DNA of 64,000 nt from Sporothrix humicola (Eukaryota; Ascomycota; Sordariomycetes; Ophiostomatales; Ophiostomataceae). Position numbers and translations under genes: made by a program. Under the pieces are notes generated by a model. The model had not been told where the DNA came from, made no database searches, and was given only the letters and a program-made list of their open reading frames with translations. The stretch covers positions 1 through 64,000 of the forward strand of contig WNYE01000097.1 of assembly GCA_021396245.1 (NCBI GenBank), given 5' to 3'. Below, one piece after another: positions 20,066 through 29,195 of the stretch. Every line of letters begins with the position of its first letter. Within the stretch, counting starts at the first letter, position 1.

Positions 20066-22192
20066 TCACGTATGTGGTGCCATCTGGAAGTCGCCGCCCG
20101 TTGAGCTTCCATCTGCGCTCGTTCCTGTTGCTGGTCCCACTGCTGGAACCCCTCCGCCTGGAAAGAATGCCCACGCATCTTGCTCGCGGAACGCCGTGGG
20201 CATGGCGAAATCAAAGAGATTGTGGAAAGCCGCATCAAACTGCGGATAGGTCCCCGGACTCTCGAAATTGGCAAACCCGTCAAAGGTATTGTCAAGGCCC
20301 TCCAGCCCAGAGCAATTGGACCAGCCATCAGCGGCATTGAGCTGTGCTTCAAAATCGAGTGTCGGAGGCACGCCGGCTGTCGTCAGAGGCAAACTCGTTG
20401 AATACTGCCAGTCGGCCGGTGGTGGAATTGTTGTATTTTGTATTCCGCTGGCATGGCCGTTGCAGTTTCCGTTGATCTCCCTGTCGTGTTTTGCCGCCTC
20501 CTTCTGCCGTTCACTTGCTCGCAAACCCAGTAGTCGGAGCAATCTCCTAGCCAGTTTGGCCACGGCTGCCACACTTGTCCATAGCCGTGCCAGGCCATCG
20601 AGTGCTTCACAGCACCGAGCCAGGTCAAGCCGTGATGTGGCCGCATCGCGCTGCTTGTCGCGAAGAGCACGGTAGACGATTGTTGTGGCCATAGAAAGAG
20701 CATATGGAACGAGAGGCAGCGGTGGAAGTCGGGTGTGTTGGCCATCTGTAATTAATGACAACACACGTACTGCGGCGTCCAGCCTGCGATTATAAGGGCC
20801 CGTGCCGGGACCACTATATCGACATGAAAGCATTGCTGCCACACAGTACCATATCTCAAGGTAGTCGCGGTGTGACTGGTGGAAGTGGTCTAGACTAACG
20901 CCAGCGCCGGACGTAACTGTAGCAAATGTCGGGAAGTCCTGGCAGTCGTCGACGGTTGCTTTGGATGTCGCCTTGAAGATTGTCGTAGCTGTTTCTAGCA
21001 AGTCACCAAGTGCTGAGGCCAGGGCCATGACCTGTGCACGGTAGTTGTGGCTGTCTTTGCCGGTAGCCGTAATGCGAGGTAGGCCAACATCCGAGTCGTT
21101 GATGAGAAACGGACCAGCCGCCATGATCGGTTTGCTCAATCGGTCTAAGTTTCGGAGTGACCACCACAGGTAGTCCGATGACGTTATACCTTGGTCTGAT
21201 ATTGTCGGCAACTTCCAGTGTATGGAGAGCGACCAAGCTTCGCACACGGCCTGTGCCAAACAGCTTGCCGCCCTTCGTGTCCCTGTTGTCCCGTCATTGT
21301 GTAGGTGCATCAGTGCCAGAATCTGCACTTTGGTGATCCGGTCAGGCTCGAGGTCGGCCTTGATAGCGGCATCCAAGCCAGTCAGCAGCCGTGCTGCAAA
21401 GTCGAGAGGAGCGAGCACAGGGCCATTGTCGTTCAGCCGTAGGAACGGAGCTGCTTGTGTTGACTTGCAGGCCACAAGGCACATGGCCCTAACCAAGTAT
21501 ATAGATGTATGTCCATTGCTATATCCACGAAAGACACTGGCGCCGTCCACCACTGGAATCAGGTCGTCGAGCGTCGACACATAGATTGAGAGCAGGGCGT
21601 CAGCCGTGGCTTTGGGCAGCTCCAGAAGTGCACCAACGTCCTCGAGGTATCGTCGATGTGGTTCAGTCAGGACAACGGGCGCGTTGCGTGGTCGGTATTT
21701 GTGGTAAAACCAGGCAAGCTGTCTCTGTGCCCGTTTGGCATCCGACTGTCGGCGTCGTTTGCTAGGAGGTGGGCCCGCACGCGGCGGTGATCGTTTCGGG
21801 GGTGTCTCTGTGGCGCCATTTGCTTCTTCCTCGTCGTCATCGTCCGGCCCGTCCGTTTCTTGGCCATCCGACAGGTCGGCCAGGGCGATTTCCGGAATGT
21901 AGTCGATGGAGCGGCCCGGTTTGGGACTCGAATCCCGCGTGTCGGTATCGTGTTCGTTATCGTTGCCGTTGCCGTTGTCGGCGCCTGAACTCGACAAGTT
22001 GGGATCGACACTGACTGAAACGGCGGGCGGGACTTTGTCGAGGACGCTTATGCAGCGGTCTGTCTTTTCAGGGGCAACACGAATTTCCGACTTTGCGTTT
22101 CTCGACTTGTCGGCGGAAGCCACGCCCACTTGCTCTTGCTTCTCCTTGTCGGCCGTGGTATGGAAGCATCTCTTTTTGCGTACCCGACAGGC
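20066..22192 (-). CDS. Zn2Cys6 fungal-specific transcription factor (5' exon unresolved)
   Basis: The main exon is open from 22192 to 20066, about 708 codons. It begins with ACRVRKKRCF, one half of a Zn2Cys6 binuclear cluster with its basic loop. An acidic and Ser-rich linker follows. Then comes the fungal_trans middle homology region: AKRAQRQLAWFYHKYRPRN, the LLSIYVSTLDDLIPVVDG block, and the typical DYLWWSLRNLDRL helix near residue 330. The remaining cysteines of the cluster are not in this exon. A CTAAC branch site and CAG acceptor lie just upstream of 22192 and a TGA lies in frame above that, so at least one 5' exon must exist; I could not place it. It would bind DNA as a nuclear regulator. 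The divergently placed oxidoreductase (starting at 23432) is a possible but untested target. Confidence 0.8.
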   Translation of the reverse strand, partial: ACRVRKKRCFHTTADKEKQEQVGVASADKSRNAKSEIRVAPEKTDRCISVLDKVPPAVSVSVDPNLSSSGADNGNGNDNEHDTDTRDSSPKPGRSIDYIPEIALADLSDGQETDGPDDDDEEEANGATETPPKRSPPRAGPPPSKRRRQSDAKRAQRQLAWFYHKYRPRNAPVVLTEPHRRYLEDVGALLELPKATADALLSIYVSTLDDLIPVVDGASVFRGYSNGHTSIYLVRAMCLVACKSTQAAPFLRLNDNGPVLAPLDFAARLLTGLDAAIKADLEPDRITKVQILALMHLHNDGTTGTRRAASCLAQAVCEAWSLSIHWKLPTISDQGITSSDYLWWSLRNLDRLSKPIMAAGPFLINDSDVGLPRITATGKDSHNYRAQVMALASALGDLLETATTIFKATSKATVDDCQDFPTFATVTSGAGVSLDHFHQSHRDYLEIWYCVAAMLSCRYSGPGTGPYNRRLDAAVRVLSLITDGQHTRLPPLPLVPYALSMATTIVYRALRDKQRDAATSRLDLARCCEALDGLARLWTSVAAVAKLARRLLRLLGLRASERQKEAAKHDREINGNCNGHASGIQNTTIPPPADWQYSTSLPLTTAGVPPTLDFEAQLNAADGWSNCSGLEGLDNTFDGFANFESPGTYPQFDAAFHNLFDFAMPTAFREQDAWAFFPGGGVPAVGPATGTSADGSSTGGDFQMAPHT

Positions 22193-23431
22193 CTGGCAGG
22201 GTAAGAGCGGCCACCAAAAAATGTTAGCTGTGGGTCGCTCTCAGGTACAGGATATGAAGGGACCAAATGGCTCAGGAACAAGAGGGGGAAAGAGCAAAGG
22301 GTCCAAGGTCAACAATGGGAAGGAGCAAGGGACTCATCTTGGGAGCTTCTCTTTCGCGTGGCCGTCTCTGACGCCTGCCATACAATCTCCATTTTTCCTT
22401 ATCTGAACTTTTTTTGTCCGAATTCTGACTTATCGTCTCCAAAGTCTTCCGTCTGCTGTCTGTCGTCCGTATCGTGTAAGTGAGTTGTGTAAGTGAGTGC
22501 CGATGTGAGCACCGCCAAAACATCTTCATTTGGGGCGGCAACGCTGGGGCGGAAGGCGGTTATGTATTACAGTGTGTGTTCCTGCCCTATTCCGACGTCC
22601 CCCGGACTCCACCCCCACAACCACCCCCGCAAACCGTTTTGGGGATCAACGGTGGTCCTTTCTTCTGTCTCCTTCCCTGTCGTGTTCCCTGGCCCCTGAC
22701 ACTGTTACCATTGATCTCGTTGCCCCCTTTCTCAACTTGATCTCGATTCTTGGCTGCACAAACAGGGGCGGACAACATCCAGCACGAGACACGTTTGGGC
22801 CGCCCCCGATCGGGACATGTCGCCGACAATCCGTGTAAGACGAAAGCTTACATGCGGGGAACCGACCGCGCTTGACCCAATTCGTGTCGGCGACTAACGT
22901 TGACTAACATCAACTAACGTCGACCTAACCTCATCTGCAGCAAACGGCGGCACCTATTCACGCGATGCAAAGTGGAGTCAGATATCGCGATGCGTGCAAG
23001 TTGTGGATATGGAGAGAAACACAGAGGAACACAATGCAAAGCAGGGCGGGCGGGTTGTCGGACGCGTTGCCCGTTCTGTGTGGTCAAGCTCAGAAAGCTG
23101 TCGGTCGCGGGGCTATGGGTCCCGAATCTGAAGGGTCTGACGCCGTTGGAGGGGCCGATGGGCGGTTGTTGCATGCGATGACGGAGTTTGGCATTATGTT
23201 TATCTGAAGGGTGTATAACGTTGACGTGCAGTCGATGTGCAGTCGAGGTAGTATATATGACGGACGGCGGAAGATGCAAGTCAGAACTTTTTCTCTGCAT
23301 CATCGTCATCATCACTAACTTCTCCATCCTCAAGACAACAAAGTCAAAGATCCAGACTGAGCAGCCTGCATCTTCACACTCCAACAAGCCCAGCACTCAC
23401 TCTCCACCTCACCACCTTTCCTCTCACCACA
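22193..23431. other. divergent intergenic region
   Basis: 1.2 kb between the transcription factor and the oxidoreductase. It should hold the missing 5' exon of the factor and both promoters. The stretch 22890-22925 has three close ACTAACRT-type repeats (cgactaacgttgactaac...). Short ORFs here are not convincing. Confidence 0.5.
23250..23260 (+). promoter_or_regulatory. TATA-like box upstream of the oxidoreductase
   Basis: GTATATATG about 175 bases before the ATG at 23432, with a C/A-rich leader between. This fits a TATA promoter with a leader of about 150 bases. Position alone supports it. Confidence 0.4.
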
Positions 23432-24757
23432 ATGGGTTCTGTTCCCAAGGTCAAGCGCTATGTGCTCGTCGGCACGGGCGTGCGCTCTGCCTTCTACTAC
23501 GAGAGCATCCTGCGCGACTTCAAGGAGTCAGCCAAGCTCTGCGCCATCTGCGACACCAACGTCACGCGCATGAACGCCATCAACGATCACATCGAGGAGA
23601 TTAGCGGCGAGCGCGTCCCCACCTACAAGGCCGAGGACTTTGACAAGATGGTCAAGGAGCAGGAGGCCGATGTCGTGATTGTCACCACCATCGACCGCGT
23701 CCACCACATCTACTGCATCCGCGCCATGGAGCTGGGCTGCGACGCCATCACGGAGAAGCCCATGACCATTGACGCCGAGAAGCTGCAGCTCATGATTGAC
23801 GCCGAGAAGCGCACGGGCAAGCACGTCCGCGTCCTGTTCAACTACCGGTATGCGCCGCACCACACCAAGGTGCGCGAGCTCATTGCCTCGGGCGTCATTG
23901 GCGAGGTCTCCACGGTGCACATGGACTGGATCCTTGACTGTGCGCACGGCTCCGATTTCATGCGCCGCTGGCACCGTGACAAGGCCAACAGCGGCGGTAT
24001 CCAGATGCACAAGTCGATCCACCACTTTGATCTAGTGCACTTCTGGCTCGGCACCGAGCCCGAGACCGTCTACTGTGTCGGCGACCTGCGCTTCTACGGC
24101 AAGGACAACGCCCAGGCCCGCGGCGTCACCAACCTGGGCGAGCGCTACCACAACAACGAGGCCGCCAAGGAGGACCCCTTTGCCTTTGACATTGGCGCCA
24201 GCCCCCGCCTCAAGAAGCTGTACCTGGACGCCGAGCACGAGGACGGCTACATTCGCGACCGCAACTGCTTTGCCGAGGGCATTACCATTGAGGACACGCT
24301 GTCCATGATTGTCACCTACAAGAACCGCGCCACCATGACCTACAACACCTATGCCTTTGCTCCCTGGGAGGGCTACCGGTGCGTGTTCAACGGCACCAAG
24401 GGCCGCCTCGAGATCAACGTCTTCGAGACGGGCTACTCGGCCGCTGGCGACCCGATTGAGAACAAGGTCATTGAGCAGCAGCGCGACTACGTGCAGGGCG
24501 GCGTCGACGAGACCAAGATTGTCGTTTACCCGCTATTTGCGGAGCCGTACGCCGTCGAGGTCGAGAAGGCCGAGGGCGGCCACGGTGGCGGCGACCCGGT
24601 CCTGCTGCGCGATGTGCTAGTCGGCGACAAGGAGGACGAGTTCAAGCGCGCCGCCTTCATCCGGGACGGCGGCAACGCTGTGCTTGTTGGTGTCGGTGCC
24701 AACATCTCCATGGACACTGGTGCGCCCGTCAAGATCCAGGATCTCGTCAAGTGGTAG
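23432..24757 (+). CDS. Gfo/Idh/MocA family NAD(P)-dependent oxidoreductase
   Basis: 441 residues, no intron, strong codon bias (C/G third positions), which suggests good expression. The N-terminal Rossmann fold starts KRYVLVGTGVRSAFYYESIL; a variant GTGVR replaces the common GxGxxG. The hallmark EKP lies at residues 108-110 (ITEKPMTID). The second domain has NYRYAPHHTKVRELIASG, then the conserved GGIQMHKSIHHFDLVHFWLG segment, whose His-x3-D is the usual catalytic pattern. Members oxidise or reduce sugars, inositols or related polyols with NAD(P). The substrate cannot be deduced. It is cytosolic by default as no targeting signal is visible. Confidence 0.88.
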   Translation: MGSVPKVKRYVLVGTGVRSAFYYESILRDFKESAKLCAICDTNVTRMNAINDHIEEISGERVPTYKAEDFDKMVKEQEADVVIVTTIDRVHHIYCIRAMELGCDAITEKPMTIDAEKLQLMIDAEKRTGKHVRVLFNYRYAPHHTKVRELIASGVIGEVSTVHMDWILDCAHGSDFMRRWHRDKANSGGIQMHKSIHHFDLVHFWLGTEPETVYCVGDLRFYGKDNAQARGVTNLGERYHNNEAAKEDPFAFDIGASPRLKKLYLDAEHEDGYIRDRNCFAEGITIEDTLSMIVTYKNRATMTYNTYAFAPWEGYRCVFNGTKGRLEINVFETGYSAAGDPIENKVIEQQRDYVQGGVDETKIVVYPLFAEPYAVEVEKAEGGHGGGDPVLLRDVLVGDKEDEFKRAAFIRDGGNAVLVGVGANISMDTGAPVKIQDLVKW

Positions 24758-25300
24758 ATCAACAATGGTCACAAGGAGGGCATCAAAATAGGGAACTACT
24801 TGAGAAAATGAGAGAAAGAAAACAAATAGAATAGACTGATAGTTATCAAGTTGTAATAATGGACGGATAGGGATACACAGGATAAGAATAAAACGATTTT
24901 GAAAACAAACTCCTTCTCAAAATGTGAGTGCTGCGTCTTGGACAAGCCACATCCCTGTCTCAACTACCGAATTCCAGGTAAACAATATGTGGTGCCCGCC
25001 ATCACGAGGCCATAGGCTAATATCGTACCTACTTTACAACCCTCACAATACACCCAATCGGGTAATTCCGATGCGTTAACATTCGACTTATACTACCGCA
25101 TATATTACCGCGTGAACGGAACCTTATGTCAAAGATGTGAAGCCCATGAAAGTCCGGGGACTGTCTGGAAGCCTCTCAGCATTTATACAACAGAGAGCCC
25201 CATCCAGCAGCTGGTAGTCTTTCCTTCTTGGCATTATGACATTCCTCATCATCGAGTTTACCAGGCGTTCATTTCACAGCGGCCATCAACAACTGTCAAG
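24758..25300. other. intergenic region with AA9 promoter
   Basis: No ORF of note. A TTTATAC element near 25180, about 120 bases before the ATG, may be the TATA box of the AA9 gene. Confidence 0.45.
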
Positions 25301-26045
25301 ATGAAATTTCTTTCGTCTCTTCTATTCCTAGCGACCACCGCCCAGGCACACTGTAAGTCTCCACCCTCACATGTGTCTACTGCCATCACTAACAAGCTGT
25401 TCAGACCGCTTCTCGAAGCTGATTGTCGACGGCGTCGCTGAGACGAAAGAGTGGACCTCGATCCGCCAGACCAAAAACTACCAAGACGACCATGGCGTCA
25501 CCGATGTCAACAGTGTCGACATTCGCTGCTTCCAGATGAAGGCCGGTACCGGGTTTGCGGCCGTCGCTGCCGGCGGTAACCTAGGGTTCATCGCCGACCA
25601 GACCGTCTCCCACCCGGGCCCTGTCCAGTTTTACATGGCCCGTGTCCCCGAGGGCCGCGACCTCAATACATGGGAAGCTGCAGGCAACGTCTGGTTCAAG
25701 GCCGGCAGTATTGGTGCCGAGCCGGGGACGACGGGCAAGGCGCTGGTGTGGCCGACGTACCATGCCCGGTCCGTCAATTTCACTGTGCCCACTTCCGTCC
25801 CCAGCGGCGACTATCTGGTGCGCGTGGAAAGCATTGCCCTTCACCAAGCACAGTCAGCCGGCGGTGCACAATTTTATCTGGCGTGTGCGCAGGTCAAGGT
25901 GACTGGAGGTGGATCTGGCACTCCTGGACCTCTTGTGGCCTTTCCGGGCGCATACCGGTCGGGCGAGGCCGGTCTTTTGTTTGCCAACTATCCTGTACCG
26001 ACGAGCTACACAGCTCCGGGTCCTGCAGTATGGCCTGCGTCGTAA
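25301..26045 (+). CDS. AA9 lytic polysaccharide monooxygenase
   Basis: Exons 25301-25352 and 25405-26045, joined across a 52-bp intron (GTAAGT, CACTAAC, CAG), encode 230 residues. Residues 1-16 are a signal peptide ending AQA, leaving His17 as the mature N-terminus and first copper-brace ligand (HYRFSKLIVDG). The second His is in the TVSHPGPVQFYMARVP block. The Gln/Tyr of the third motif is in ALHQAQSAGGAQFYLACAQV, where the Tyr is the axial ligand. The C-terminus ends in the usual PGPAVW. There is no CBM1. Secreted AA9 enzymes cleave cellulose or related beta-glucans oxidatively; regioselectivity is not readable here. Length and motif order are standard for the family. Confidence 0.93.
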
Positions 26046-27865
26046 AGAGTGAATATCGGATATTGTCGGTCTGTTGTGTGTTGACTTAGAGTAACATAAC
26101 GAAAACTTTAATTTTATCCACAATCATTTATCCTATTTTTTTTTTTTTTTTTTTTCAAATATTGATTCTTTTTTTCAAAAAATAAAATATAAGGTAAAAA
26201 AATTTAAACAAATTTAAAACGTCCCCTTTTTTTTCAAAAAATAAAAATAAAAATAAAAATAAAACTCGCCTTCGCAGCAGAGTCGGGCTTCTCTGTCCAG
26301 GTCCAAGGGCTAAGCGCAAACAGATCTTTAGTGGGAAAAGTGGTACCAATGACGAGAATTTCGGAAGGATAGAAATAGGGGGCTATTTGCTACGGCATAC
26401 TATGTATTCTACTAAATTTCGCACACAAACATAGTTGTAGTTCTGTGACAGTTTATTCCCCAGAGGGTTCTGTCTAGCTAGACGCCAATAGTCAGGACTG
26501 ACTGAGAAAGGCGAATAATAACAACAACAATAAAATGAAAATAAAATAAAACAAAATAATAAAAGCAACAACTACGACATCCTCCCACGCATACAAATAT
26601 TAAGGTTCAATCAATGTCGTTGTTCACATAAACGCCCTCTGCATTTCGTGGTTCGATTTGTGCGGAGAAAGGATCGAGATGCAACGCTGCGGACTAAGGG
26701 CTTCGCATAACCGACGGCGCCCGTCGCTGTCATGCTAGTGGGCGGCTCTAGGCACGCCAGGCACCTGTCACCTTTGACGTATTTACGTTGAATGCTTTAA
26801 CTTTTCAACACACCTTTTCAGGGCATAATGTAATGGCTCTACGCAATCCGACGTATTTACGTCTTACGCTGCCTCACTGCCACGCATCAAACTGCTCCTT
26901 GGAGAAGGTGCATACGGAGTGCGTAAAGTCTCCCCATTTGGAAGGAAGACAGCGTCGACCTGCCTGTTCTCCTCACTGTAGAAGTCTGGCAGCTGACTCA
27001 CGATAGCGCCAACCACTAACATGCCGGGTATTAATACGCTATTCCCGCAAGGCCCAGCGTGCCAGAGTGCGGAGGTGGAGCCTTTGGCGTCTTTTGGCGT
27101 CCTCTGACGCCCTATTGCGTAGCAGAGAAGAGGGGAAACGCAAGGCCGAGACAATAGAAACGCTGCCCCGCGTCGTCGCGCGTGCGTTCTAAGACAGGCA
27201 AGAACAGGATCTCATCTTCACACACACACACAAAAGAGTGTGGCCCAAGTTCCGAGATTGGCCGAGGAAATAAGAACAAAGCAAACGCATTTGACTGGCT
27301 CATACAGGTTGCACCTGCCATTTTTTCTCGACGTCAACGAATGGAAAGAACTTTCAAAAGACCAGGAAATCGAGCAGCAAAAAAAGAAAAGAAAAACCAG
27401 ATTGGGACAGCCCTCCATCACGCACACCGATACGACTACGACGACAACGAGCTGAGCGACTTTTATCTCTCGCACCTTTGCATCTCGCTCATCACATTGC
27501 ATTATCTCTCTTCAGTCTTATCACGCCACAGCAAAAAGCAGACCTCAGACTGCTAATACCAGACAGCGGAAGCGACAGCCTGCGACAGCAAAAGCGCGAT
27601 TAATATTTCTGCAGCACTTATCACGACGTACATTACCTCCAATCCGCCTAGCTTTGAGCAGCAATCGACGATCGAAAGCGATACAGAGAGCGACCACAAC
27701 GAACTTCACAAACGATTCGACGACGCGACCGCGTCTACTTCAATCGAGAGCTCACCGCTCTCATCCCAGCATCGCTCGTCCCAACAAGGCGACGATCCAA
27801 CCTTTTCGCCACGACTGATACCTCCCCGCGGGCGTGGAGGATCAATACCTTCGCTTCACCTTCAG
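26046..27865. other. intergenic region, partly AT-rich
   Basis: 1.8 kb. From 26130 to 26620 it is low-complexity A/T with T runs. Around 26690-27130 it is more mixed. From about 27180 the A/C-rich sequence looks like the promoter and leader of the downstream gene. Small ORFs overlap on both strands; none is recognised. Confidence 0.5.
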
Positions 27866-28750
27866 ATGTCCCAGCCGACACAGGCACAGACGCCCGCCAT
27901 GCCGTCCTCCCAAGGCCCCTTCTTCCTCTCGTCCTTTTTCGCCGCCTTCCGCCAACAGCCCACCTCGGCATCGCCTCTCTCTTCGTCGGCCGTCGCCCAG
28001 CAAAACGCTAACAAACACACATCGGCGGGAAGCAGTGGAGGCAGCGGCCAGAACAGTGGGGGAAGTCCATCCGAGATTGTCGCGGCCGTCGCAGCAGCCT
28101 CAGCGACATCTTCAGGCGAGGGTGCCTCGTCTTCATCCTCAAACGTCGGCGCCGCGCCGGCATCCACGTCTACATCGTTAGCGACCGCTGCAGGAAGCAC
28201 GACGGCGGCCACCTCAACGTCTACTACTCCACCAAATGGCAATCCCCGGTCGATTGCATCATCAGCTGCGGCGGCAGCTGCTGCGGCCTTGACCGGCTCG
28301 CAGCGTCTACACTCGTCCCGCTCGCCGCATCACCACCACCACGCCCACCACCATCATCATCACCACCACAACCACCATCATTCCCATAACAACGGCGCCG
28401 CTAGCTCGTCCGCCGTCCCCATCCCCAACAGCACGGCCGGCGGCCACCAGCAGACGAGCGGATCCAACAGCGGCTCCAACCACGGCAGTTTTACTGACGA
28501 ACCGTACTATGCGAGCGGCTACTCGGGCGGGACGGGCACGCCAAACCCGGCAGCATCCACAGTCATGACAGCCACAGGCCGGCGGCGGGGCAGCGACAGC
28601 AGCAGCGAGGGGTTCCGGGAAGTGCTAGGCGCCGACAAGTGGTACATTGGCGGACGGACAGCGGCGGGCGAAGAGCGGTTCTTTAAGCTGGGCGTGATGC
28701 GGCGGGTGCGGAGCAACGACCGGCTGAGTCTGGATCGGTTAAGCTTATAA
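27866..28750 (+). CDS. low-complexity Ser/Ala/His-rich protein with conserved C-terminal tail
   Basis: 294 residues. Most of the length is Ser/Ala/Thr/Gly-rich and likely disordered. A poly-His block with 5- and 8-His runs plus HNHHHSH lies at about residues 155-175. The last 50 residues differ: SSSEGFREVLGADKWYIG, then GGRTAAGEERFFKLG and an Arg-rich end with RLSLDRLSL. That tail looks conserved (from memory of similar fungal hypothetical proteins), and the RxxS repeats could be phosphorylation sites for basophilic kinases. No enzyme domain is seen. The start could also be the in-frame Met at residue 11. Function unknown. Confidence 0.65.
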   Translation: MSQPTQAQTPAMPSSQGPFFLSSFFAAFRQQPTSASPLSSSAVAQQNANKHTSAGSSGGSGQNSGGSPSEIVAAVAAASATSSGEGASSSSSNVGAAPASTSTSLATAAGSTTAATSTSTTPPNGNPRSIASSAAAAAAAALTGSQRLHSSRSPHHHHHAHHHHHHHHNHHHSHNNGAASSSAVPIPNSTAGGHQQTSGSNSGSNHGSFTDEPYYASGYSGGTGTPNPAASTVMTATGRRRGSDSSSEGFREVLGADKWYIGGRTAAGEERFFKLGVMRRVRSNDRLSLDRLSL

Positions 28751-29195
28751 GCAAGTACACGGACGGGCACGCTGATTTTTTTCTTACGAATAAACGTTAA
28801 ACGACAAAAAACATGGATGGACAGGATGAAGTCAGCTTTCGGTTCATTGACTTTCTGGCGTTGATTTTATTGCATTTGTCTGGGCTCTCGGTTTGGACTT
28901 GGTATTTGGTTTTGGTTTTGGCTTCGGGATCTATCCTTCAATTTGGCAACTTTCTTTTGGGCGTTTTTTTGGCATGCTTTGACCCAGGCGAGGGTTACTG
29001 CTCACAGATCACAGAGCTTGGCTTTTATTTTGGCTTTGGTTTTCGGTTACTATGCATTGGTCTTTTTCATATCATGTCTACTTGACAAAAAACATTCGCT
29101 TGGTATGATTTTACAAGTATGATTTCATACAAAAGAAACTATGGAACAAGAACGAAGCAGATCTATCGTGATATATTACAGTTTTCCCCTCTCAC
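28751..29195. other. convergent intergenic region
   Basis: T/G-rich repeats of TTGGTTTTGG type near 28900-29050 produce a short hydrophobic ORF (28813-29085) that is probably not a gene. It holds the 3' ends of both neighbours. Confidence 0.5.

Noticed and set aside
21905..21935. GGACTCGAATCCC, similar to a tRNA B box
   Set aside because: It lies inside the transcription factor coding exon, and no A box or cloverleaf surrounds it.
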